From the NCBI RefSeq assembly GCF_000020125.1, contig NC_010676.1, positions 3,038,001-3,102,000 of the forward strand: a stretch of DNA of 64,000 nt. The letters are read 5' to 3'. The notes beneath the pieces are model-generated. The model worked only from the letters and a program-made list of their open reading frames with translations, was not told the origin of the DNA and made no database searches. Made by a program: the position numbers and the translations under genes. Of this stretch, positions 56,381-62,993 are shown in pieces. The stretch's first letter is position 1, and each line of letters begins with the position of its first letter. This stretch comes from Paraburkholderia phytofirmans PsJN (GTDB lineage: Bacteria; Pseudomonadota; Gammaproteobacteria; Burkholderiales; Burkholderiaceae).

Positions 56381-57613
56381 TTACCGCAGCGAACAATGCA
56401 GCCAGCGGCTGATTCTCGCCACGTCGGCGATGTGATCGTGCGCGCCTGGTGCGCCCAGCACCACGATGTCCACCGGCCTGCCGTGCACCTTCATTCGCAC
56501 CACGACGCAGTGCCCGGCCTCGTTGATGAAGCCGGTTTTCTGCAGCACGATCGAGCGGTCGCCGCCTCGTACGAGCGCATTCGAGTTGTGGTAACTCAGG
56601 CTCGCTCGCCCGCCGCCGGGTAAGACCACCTGATCGCGATCAGTGGAATAAGCGCGAATCAGCGGATAACGGCTGGCCGCGGCGACCAGCAACGATAAAT
56701 CGCGCGCGGTGGAAACGTTCTGCGCCGACAAACCCGTGCCATTCACAAAGGACGTGTGCCGCATACCGAGCAAGCGCGCCTTCGCATTCATCGCCGCCAC
56801 GAAACCCGGACGGCCGCCCGTGTAATCGCGACTGAGCGCGGCCGCAGCGCGATTCTCCGACGACATCAGCGCAATATGCAGCATGTCATGGCGCGACAGC
56901 GTCGAGCCGACACTCAAACGCGAACCCGTGAATTTGTCGAAATCCTGGTCTTGAACCGTGACGTTGAGCGGCGCGTTCAATGCATGCTTTGCATCGAGCG
57001 CCACAACCGCCGTCATCAGTTTGGATACCGAAGCGATTGGCATGACGCGGTCCGCCTGCTTTTCGGCAAGCACGGTTTGCGTTCGTTCGTCGACGACGTA
57101 GACGGATCTGGCGCGAAGCAAAGCGCGGGATTTGGGCGTATAGCCGCAGCGCGCCAATAAACGAGGGCCCTTATGCGACATCGCGGCGCGCGACGCTGAC
57201 GCACGTTGCGGATTGCCCTTTGCAGCCAACGCAGCGGGCCTTCTCACGCCGCGTGTGTCCCGCGCATTACGCGCAGCTTGCCGGCGATGTTTGGGCGTGA
57301 CTTTGCTGACATGCATCGTCCGCTCGGGGCTAGCCACGTGCTTGCGCTTGTGTGCGAAACGACGCCGAGTCTTGCCGGCGGTCGGCTTCTTCGCTTTGTT
57401 CGAGCGTTGTGCTTTCGCCTTGGAGGTGCGCCTGGTGGACGGCTCAACGTGCTGGCTCGCGCGCGCTGACGGCTGCCGTGCCGGCTCGTGGGCCGCACCA
57501 AACGACCAGCCGATATTCAGCCACAACAAGCCGAATACCGCGAGACAGCGGAGCCATGCAGGAAAACGAAAAGCTGGAAATTCAGATGAAGGAGTTCGAT
57601 GACCGTACGGCAT
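56381..57613 (-). CDS. D-alanyl-D-alanine endopeptidase/carboxypeptidase (PBP7-like) with basic arm
   Basis: A 410-residue periplasmic serine peptidase of the PBP7/DacA S11 family that trims peptidoglycan. Catalytic motifs: SVSK in MPIASVSKLMTAV (about 192), SEN in LMSSENRAAAAL (about 250) and KTG in LQKTGFINEAG (about 361). A signal-anchor helix (LRCLAVFGLLWLNIGWSFGAA) is followed by about 120 residues extremely rich in Lys/Arg (QRSNKAKKPTAGKTRRRF, KRKHVASPERTM and so on), absent from typical PBP7. The start is uncertain: ATGs at 57613 (with GGAAG upstream) and 57637. Confidence 0.88.
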   Translation of the reverse strand: MPYGHRTPSSEFPAFRFPAWLRCLAVFGLLWLNIGWSFGAAHEPARQPSARASQHVEPSTRRTSKAKAQRSNKAKKPTAGKTRRRFAHKRKHVASPERTMHVSKVTPKHRRQAARNARDTRGVRRPAALAAKGNPQRASASRAAMSHKGPRLLARCGYTPKSRALLRARSVYVVDERTQTVLAEKQADRVMPIASVSKLMTAVVALDAKHALNAPLNVTVQDQDFDKFTGSRLSVGSTLSRHDMLHIALMSSENRAAAALSRDYTGGRPGFVAAMNAKARLLGMRHTSFVNGTGLSAQNVSTARDLSLLVAAASRYPLIRAYSTDRDQVVLPGGGRASLSYHNSNALVRGGDRSIVLQKTGFINEAGHCVVVRMKVHGRPVDIVVLGAPGAHDHIADVARISRWLHCSLR

Positions 57614-57767
57614 GCAGCTTCCAGTTCTGTGCCGCATGCGCCCGCATGAATGGGCACGGAATCGGCAACGACCCGCCGATCTTAAGGCAGATCGGGCACG
57701 CGATCAACGGCAAAGGAACGCGCCGACTGGCTATGCGACATCCGCGCGCAAGCCGCAGACGCCCTTC

Positions 57768-58031
57768 CTAGCAACGGAAATGATCGATGTTCTGCCCAGC
57801 GTAAATTGCACGCGCGAGCCAGTCCGGTTTATCACCGTGACCGTCCCATGTATTACCGTAGGCGTCGCGATACATCACGGCCCGTGTCGCGGCCGCATCG
57901 GCTTCGATCGCTTCGGCGAGCGCTTCTATCGTAATGCCGTATTCGTCCATGCGTCGGCGGATCCATGCGACCAGGCGCTCACGCGCATTCCCGTCGAAGT
58001 CGAGCTGCCGTTGTTCCCCAAGCTCTTTCAT
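57768..58031 (-). CDS. Small H-NS-family protein with altered DNA-binding loop
   Basis: An 87-residue protein. The C-terminal part YRDAYGNTWDGHGDKPDWLARAIYAGQNIDHF aligns with the H-NS C-terminal domain (usual pattern YRD...TWSGRGR-P-W...AGK--D-F). The minor-groove loop GRGR is replaced by GHGD, losing both arginines. The N-terminus (about 1-45) is helical: NARERLVAWIRRRMDEYGITIEALAEAI. It may be a dominant-negative or protein-binding H-NS relative. A minus-strand terminator lies 46 bases upstream, so it has its own promoter. Confidence 0.65.
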   Translation of the reverse strand: MKELGEQRQLDFDGNARERLVAWIRRRMDEYGITIEALAEAIEADAAATRAVMYRDAYGNTWDGHGDKPDWLARAIYAGQNIDHFRC

Positions 58032-58074
58032 AACGTACCAGTGTCGCGGCTAATAATGCTCGCGTTAGATAAGC

Positions 58075-58103
58075 AAAAGGCTTCGCTAAAAAACGCGAAG
58101 CCT
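58075..58103 (-). terminator. Intrinsic terminator on the minus strand, no upstream gene evident
   Basis: On the minus strand: AGGCTTCGC, loop GTTTTTTA, GCGAAGCCT, then TTT. The stem is a perfect 9 bp. No protein gene on this strand ends before it, which raises the question of what transcript it ends. Confidence 0.65.
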
Positions 58104-58190
58104 ATGCGTGATTCAGATGGCTTAAGTGCGAATCGAACTCGCGATGCCTCTCCCGATGCGGGAAAACTCGCACCTGGAAATCATGCCCAA
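58078..58190 (-). ncRNA. Candidate small RNA ending at the orphan terminator
   Basis: Upstream of the orphan terminator the minus strand can fold: GTGCGA (58173-58168) with TCGCAC (58131-58126), enclosing a CCCG-CAT-CGGG hairpin (58162-58152). A T-arm-like GTTCGATTC is also present, but the stem does not pair as in a tRNA. The 5' end and promoter are unknown. It could equally be a remnant tRNA-like sequence. Confidence 0.25.
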
Positions 58191-58496
58191 TAAATCCTGG
58201 ATTACGGGGGATTCGGCGGCAACCGGATCGAATTGCGCTCGTGTCTCGCCCCGCGGTTCGGGGCTGCTTCAGCGTATGGAAAGCGATTCTAGCATCCAAT
58301 TTCTTTTGCTTGCAGCAACGAATTGTTAGTCCGCGATGCAGCGCTTTTCAATTCCCGTCGGGTTATCCAGACGGCGAGTAGAAGCGGCAATACTCATCGA
58401 CAAGAAATGCGTGCGCAGCAAGTGCAAAGAAGCAAATCCCCTTCTCTCATGTTATGTTCACTGAATAGCATGCTCGCGCATAGGAGACACTCGACC

Positions 58497-59132
58497 ATGA
58501 CCGCTTCAACCGCCATCATCACCATCCTGGCCGCACTGCTGTTAGGCGCCATGAGTCCGGGACCGAGCTTTGTGATCGTCGCCCGCAATGCGATCGGATT
58601 GTCGCGCGGCGATGGGCTCGCTACCGCCCTCGGCATGGGCGTCGGCGGCGTGTTCTTTAGCGGCATCGCGTTGCTCGGTCTCTATACCTTGCTGGCGAGC
58701 GTCGAATGGCTCTATGTCGGCCTGAAAGTGGCGGGTGGGTTGTATCTGATCTACCTCGCGTCGAAAATCTGGCGCGGCGCGGCCAAACCGCTTGCGTTCG
58801 ATGCCTCGCAAGCGGTTTCGGGCAATGCTCGCAAATCGTTCTGGATCGGCTTGAGCACACAACTCAGCAACCCGAAGACAGCCGTCTATTACGGCAGCAT
58901 TTTCGCGGCGCTGCTGCCGCAACATCCGCCGCTGTGGTGCTACTTTGCATTGCCGCCCGCGATCTTCGCGATCGAAGCCGGCTGGTACACCGTCGTCGCG
59001 TTGTGTTTTTCGAGCAAGCGGCCGCGTGAAATCTATCTGCAATGGAAAGCCTGGGTCGATCGCGTCGCCGCGATCGCAGTCGCCGCGCTCGGATTGCGTC
59101 TGATTCTGACGGCGCACAAAGTGGGCATCTGA
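58497..59132 (+). CDS. LysE/RhtB-family amino-acid exporter
   Basis: A 211-residue inner-membrane exporter with about six helices. The signature is GAMSPGPSFVIVARNAIGLSRGDGLATALGMGVGG, followed by GGLYLIYLASKIWR and IGLSTQLSNPKTAVYYGSIFAALLP. These proteins export neutral or basic amino acids and derivatives; the substrate is not predictable. TAGGAGACACTCGACC precedes the ATG at 58497; the frame is open to 58323. Confidence 0.92.
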   Translation: MTASTAIITILAALLLGAMSPGPSFVIVARNAIGLSRGDGLATALGMGVGGVFFSGIALLGLYTLLASVEWLYVGLKVAGGLYLIYLASKIWRGAAKPLAFDASQAVSGNARKSFWIGLSTQLSNPKTAVYYGSIFAALLPQHPPLWCYFALPPAIFAIEAGWYTVVALCFSSKRPREIYLQWKAWVDRVAAIAVAALGLRLILTAHKVGI

Positions 59133-59268
59133 TCTGAAACGCGTTGCCGCTGGAATGGCTTGCCGCGCAGAACCGCACGGCGTGGCGGGCCGGGAACCGG
59201 CGCCCTATCGGTACGAGTTCAGCGCAAGCCGCGCGACGCGTCCGGCAAAAACAGTTACAAGTTAAGTG

Positions 59269-59298
59269 TTGACGCTGGCATACCCCGGCGGTTACTGT
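59269..59298 (+). promoter_or_regulatory. Putative sigma-70 promoter for the cold-shock gene
   Basis: TTGACG (59269-59274) and TACTGT (59293-59298) are separated by 18 bases. Transcription from about 59305 would give a 5' leader near 135 bases, the kind of long untranslated leader through which cspA-type mRNAs respond to cold. The rest of the 59133-59439 gap shows no gene. Confidence 0.45.
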
Positions 59299-59439
59299 TG
59301 CGTCCGAAGTTCAAGAAGTTCGATTGCTGTTCATCAATGTCTCGCTCCCTCAGCGGTATTCGTTGTCCTCTCCCTCCTTGACGCTTCACACGCTCTTTCA
59401 CAGAGCACATTTCTCTAATTTTTACCTCAAGGATTCTTC

Positions 59440-59643
59440 ATGGATACCGGTACCGTTAAGTGGTTCAACGACAGCAAAGGTTTTGGCTTCATCACCCCGG
59501 ACAAGGGCGGCGACGACCTGTTCGCGCACTTCTCCGAGATCAGCGGCGACGGCTTCAAGACGCTGGCTGAGAATCAGAAAGTGAGCTTCGAAACGAAGCA
59601 AGGCCCGAAGGGTCTGCAAGCGGCTAACATCAAGCCGCTGTAA
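59440..59643 (+). CDS. cspA: CspA-family cold-shock protein
   Basis: A 67-residue single-OB-fold RNA chaperone. It starts [37 protein letters not shown]1 (KGFGFI) and RNP2 (DLFAHF) are intact, and the end [10 protein letters not shown] is standard. It binds single-stranded RNA and melts secondary structure. It has a long leader and its own promoter. Confidence 0.97.
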   Translation: MDTGTVKWFNDSKGFGFITPDKGGDDLFAHFSEISGDGFKTLAENQKVSFETKQGPKGLQAANIKPL

Positions 59644-59932
59644 GTTTGAAGGGCTCGGTGTCCGGCAACGGACATCGGGCTGCAGCGACATCCTCGCGGA
59701 GCTTTGTCTCCCACAGTTGGCGCGTATCGCTTTGAGCTGCATGTCATTCAAGCAGCTTGCCTGAGCGCCAAACGCCTCGTTGCACCTCATTCTCCCCTCC
59801 GGCTTCAACGCCCATTTTTCGCTTTCCGACTGCGTCAGGATTCGGCTCGCAATGGCTTGAATCAGCTCGTCCGCGCGACTCTTGCAAGGGTCCGCAAGGC
59901 AGGCGCGCACTCGAACATCATTAAAATATAAA

Positions 59933-60157
59933 ATGCAAAACAAACATATTCATCACTACAACGGCTATGCCGTCAAACCCTCGGCGCACCGTCTGCCCGA
60001 TGGCACTTTTTCTTCCAATCTGTTGCTCGAACGCGCCGACAGCGCGCGTACCGAAGGCCGCTACCAGTTCTATTCGCTCGACTACTTCAAGAACGAAGAA
60101 CAGGCGCTGCAGCACTCGGCACGCTGGGCACGTCACTGGGTCGACACGCGCGGCTAA
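59933..60157 (+). CDS. Small hypothetical protein, 74 residues
   Basis: I do not recognise a named family. Sequence MQNKHIHHYNGYAVKPSAHRLPDGTFSSNLLLERADS..., with aromatic and His-rich start and a C-terminal FKNEEQALQHSARWARHWVDTRG helix. The balanced composition and codon use look like a real gene. The leader (TTAAAATATAAA) is AT-rich and has no Shine-Dalgarno sequence. It lies about 290 bases downstream of cspA, and the gap between them holds no gene I can support. Homologues beside cold-shock genes would be worth looking for. Confidence 0.6.
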   Translation: MQNKHIHHYNGYAVKPSAHRLPDGTFSSNLLLERADSARTEGRYQFYSLDYFKNEEQALQHSARWARHWVDTRG

Positions 60158-60190
60158 GCGCGCGATCGGCGTGCGATCCTGCGCCACGAC

Positions 60191-60222
60191 GCGCACGTGA
60201 TCCACGCGCTCACGTGCGCTTG
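60191..60222. terminator. Hairpin between convergent genes
   Basis: A perfect 9-bp stem GCGCACGTG/CACGTGCGC (60191-60199 with 60211-60219) follows the small plus-strand gene, then TTG. A second stem, AGGCGTG/CACGCCT (60248-60254 with 60263-60269), lies nearer the acyl-CoA ligase stop and could serve the minus strand. Neither has a long U-run. Confidence 0.4.
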
Positions 60223-60279
60223 TCCCGCGGCACGTATTACCGCCAAGAGGCGTGCCATTCGCCACGCCTTACCATCGCA

Positions 60280-61911
60280 TCATGGCTTGTCTTCCGCTTT
60301 GATCCGCGCGCGTAGTTCGAACTTCTGAATTTTTCCCGTCGATGTCTTCGGCAATTCGCCGAAACGCACCGCTTTCGGCAACTTGTATCCCGCAAGAAAA
60401 AGCCGGCAGTGCGCAATGATCTCTTCCGCGCTCACCTGAGCCCCTTCCTTGAGCTCGACGAAGGCACACGGCACCTCGCCCCACTTCGGATCGGCCATCG
60501 CCACCACGGCTGCTACAGACACCGCGGGGTGACGGTACAGCGTGTCTTCGACCTCGATGCTCGAAATGTTCTCGCCGCCGGAAATGATGATGTCCTTGCT
60601 GCGATCGCGAATGCGAATGTAGCCATCGGGCATCCGCACGCCGAGATCGCCGGTATGGAACCAGCCGCCCTGGAAGGTGGCTTCCGTCGCGCGCTCGTTC
60701 TTCAGATAGCCCTTCATGCAGATGTTGCCGCGGAACATGATCTCGCCGATCGTCTCGCCATCGTCGGGCACGGGGGTCAGCGTGTCCGGGTCGAGCACGG
60801 TCACCGCGGCCTGCAGGTGATAGCGCACGCCTTGCCGCGCGTTCATCTCGGCGCGTGCGCCGTCGTCGAGCGCCTCCCATTCCTCCTGTTTCGCGCAGAC
60901 CGCGGCCGGACCGTAGGTTTCGGTGAGCCCGTACACGTGCGTGAGATCGAAGCCGATCTCTTTCATCTTCGCGATCACCGCAGGCGCGGGCGCCGCGCCC
61001 GCCACCATCGTCGACACGCGATGCTCGATGCCCTCGCGCCATTGCGCCGGCGCGTTCGCGAGCGCGCTCTGCACGATCGGCGCGCCGCAATAGTGCGTGA
61101 TGCCTTCGCGGCGAATCAGATCGAACACTGTCTTCGCATCGAATTTGCGCAAACAGACATTGACGCCGGCTCGTGCGGCCACCGTCCACGGGAAACACCA
61201 GCCATTGCAGTGAAATAGCGGCAAGGTCCACAGGTAGATGGCGTGCTTGGGCATATCCCATTCGAGGATATTGCTCAGCGCGTTCAGATACGCGCCGCGA
61301 TGGTGGTAGACCACACCCTTCGGATCGCCGGTGGTGCCGGAGGTGTAGTTCAGCGCGATAGCGTCCCATTCGTCGGCGGGCATGGCCCACGCGAATTCGG
61401 GGTCGCCGGATTGCAGGAACGCTTCGTAGTCTGTGGCCCGGATAAATTGCGAAGGATCGGCAGGCATCGCGTCCGCCACGCTGATCACGCGCAGGTCAGG
61501 GAATTCGAGCGCGGCACGATGCGCGAACTCGCCGTACTCCGTATCGACGATCAACGCCTTGGCCTCGCCATGGCGCAGCATGAACAACAGCGACGATACG
61601 TCGAGCCGCGTATTCAGCGTATTGAGCACGGCGCCGGCCATGGGCACGCCGAAGTGCGCTTCTATCATCGGAGGAATATTGGGGAGCAAGGCCGCGACGG
61701 TGTCGCCACGCTGAATGCCGGCCTGCTGCAACGCGCTGGCCAGACGCCGGGCGCGCTCGTAGGTCTCGCGCCAGTTGCGGCGGATCTCCCCATGGACGAC
61801 CGCCGGCCGCTCACCGTAGACTTCCGCCGCGCGCACGATGAAATCGATCGGGGTGAGCGGGACATAGTTGGCCTCACGGCGCTCGAGGCCTGCTTCGAAC
61901 ATGTGTTTCAT
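60280..61911 (-). CDS. AMP-dependent acyl-CoA synthetase
   Basis: A 543-residue adenylate-forming enzyme that activates a carboxylic acid with ATP and CoA. The P-loop is ALNYTSGTTGDPKGVVYHH (about 189), A5 is HVYGLTETYGP, A7 GWFHTGDLG, A8 IRDRSKDIIISGGENISS, and the C-terminal lysine motif PKTSTGKIQKFELR is intact. The N-terminal NYVPLTPIDFIVRAAEVYG and LFHCNGWCFPW match the AlkK/DmdB-like medium-chain or methylthiopropionyl-CoA ligase group. It is divergent from a Crp/Fnr regulator, 154 bases apart, probably its controller. Confidence 0.9.
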   Translation of the reverse strand: MKHMFEAGLERREANYVPLTPIDFIVRAAEVYGERPAVVHGEIRRNWRETYERARRLASALQQAGIQRGDTVAALLPNIPPMIEAHFGVPMAGAVLNTLNTRLDVSSLLFMLRHGEAKALIVDTEYGEFAHRAALEFPDLRVISVADAMPADPSQFIRATDYEAFLQSGDPEFAWAMPADEWDAIALNYTSGTTGDPKGVVYHHRGAYLNALSNILEWDMPKHAIYLWTLPLFHCNGWCFPWTVAARAGVNVCLRKFDAKTVFDLIRREGITHYCGAPIVQSALANAPAQWREGIEHRVSTMVAGAAPAPAVIAKMKEIGFDLTHVYGLTETYGPAAVCAKQEEWEALDDGARAEMNARQGVRYHLQAAVTVLDPDTLTPVPDDGETIGEIMFRGNICMKGYLKNERATEATFQGGWFHTGDLGVRMPDGYIRIRDRSKDIIISGGENISSIEVEDTLYRHPAVSVAAVVAMADPKWGEVPCAFVELKEGAQVSAEEIIAHCRLFLAGYKLPKAVRFGELPKTSTGKIQKFELRARIKAEDKP

Positions 61912-61991
61912 CGCATCGTCTCCAGAGGCGCTGGCCGCGCCGTCGATTATTCTGTTGATGAACTAGGCTAACAATGGTCATGGTGAACTGT

Positions 61992-62009
61992 CTGTCGTTC
62001 AAATGACAG
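61992..62009. promoter_or_regulatory. 18-bp inverted repeat between the ligase and regulator genes
   Basis: CTGTC (61992-61996) and GACAG (62005-62009) form an inverted repeat with 8 bases between, in the short divergent spacer. It covers an in-frame ATG at 62003, which argues that the regulator starts downstream at 62066 and that this is an operator for it. Confidence 0.42.
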
Positions 62010-62065
62010 AGTGGCGCGCCTTGGCGCGTCAGCACTCACTTCCGCCCAAACACCCGCAAGCTGCC

Positions 62066-62812
62066 ATGAACGACGCTCCGCTCACCGCCCCCGCCGATGC
62101 CCGCCCGCGCAGGCCGGAACGGGTTGCGCACGCCGATCTGCCAGGCCTGTTCGCCACCTGTGCATGGTTCCGGGCGCTCGCTGCCGAGCACCAGTCCATG
62201 GTCCTCGCGAACGCGCACGCGGAGCATCTGGAAGGCGGCGCGTGGATCGCGCGCCGCCAGGAACCGTCGGACTACTGGATCGGCGTCCATTCCGGACTCA
62301 TCAAACTTGCCATTTATAGCCCCTCGGGACGCAGTTGCACACTGTCCGGCGTGCCGCCCGGCGGCTGGTTCGGCGAAGGCAGCGTAATCAAGCGTGAATT
62401 GCGCAAATACGACGTGGCGGCGATTCAGCCTTCGCTGGTCATGTTCGTGCCGTCGGATACCTTTCACACGCTGCTCGCGTCCAGCTTGCCGTTCAACGCA
62501 TTCGTGATCCGGCAACTGAATAACCGCATGGGCGAATTCATCGCGTCGATCCAGAATAGCCGCTTGCTCGATGTCGATGCGCGCGTCGCGCAGTCGCTCG
62601 CGCAGTTATTCAACCCGGATCTCTATCCCGACACCGGCCGTACCCTCGCCATCTCGCAGGAAGAAGTCGGCCTGTTGGCGGGCGTTTCGCGTCAGCGGAT
62701 CAACCAGGCGCTGCAAAACCTGGAACGGCTGGAGATTTTGCGCCTCTCGTACAACCAGATCGACGTGCTCGACCTCGAACGTCTAGGCGCGTTCGGCCGG
62801 GAACAGCTCTAG
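62066..62812 (+). CDS. Crp/Fnr-family transcriptional regulator
   Basis: A 248-residue regulator: an N-terminal cyclic-nucleotide-binding-like beta-barrel (about 30-145, GGWFGEGSVIKRELRKYDVAAIQPS), a dimerisation helix, and a C-terminal winged helix (LAISQEEVGLLAGVSRQRINQALQNLERLEIL). The FNR iron-sulfur cysteine cluster is absent, and the usual cAMP-binding residues are not evident (SGVPPGGWFGEGS replaces GELA), so the effector is unknown. The frame is open to an ATG at 62003, but a palindrome covers that codon, so 62066 is preferred. It probably regulates the divergent acyl-CoA ligase. Confidence 0.85.
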   Translation: MNDAPLTAPADARPRRPERVAHADLPGLFATCAWFRALAAEHQSMVLANAHAEHLEGGAWIARRQEPSDYWIGVHSGLIKLAIYSPSGRSCTLSGVPPGGWFGEGSVIKRELRKYDVAAIQPSLVMFVPSDTFHTLLASSLPFNAFVIRQLNNRMGEFIASIQNSRLLDVDARVAQSLAQLFNPDLYPDTGRTLAISQEEVGLLAGVSRQRINQALQNLERLEILRLSYNQIDVLDLERLGAFGREQL

Positions 62813-62993
62813 CACCCAACGCACCGCCTGCCGTTTTTGCTCCGCATGTTTCGGCCGCCGCCCGCGCGCGGCCGTTCAGCTGTTTTTTTGAGCAATCGGA
62901 TAAAGAAAGCGCCGCGCGCGCCGTTATGCGAGCTATGCAGCGCAGATTGCAGCCCTGCCCTATTCCGAGCTCAACGTATTGTCGAATCCGATA

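Larger units (their letters stand above)
58032..58496. other. Intergenic region with a minus-strand terminator and structured segment
   Basis: About 465 bases between the H-NS-like gene and the LysE gene. It contains an intrinsic terminator facing minus at 58075-58103 and a potential folded segment just upstream of it, both listed separately. No coding frame is convincing; one 65-codon minus frame looks like translated non-coding DNA. Confidence 0.5.

Noticed and set aside
58111-58190. tRNA-like T-arm (GTTCGATTC) on the minus strand
   Set aside because: Only three of five T-stem pairs form, and no acceptor stem, anticodon arm or CCA-adjacent structure fits; kept only as a possible remnant within the sRNA candidate.
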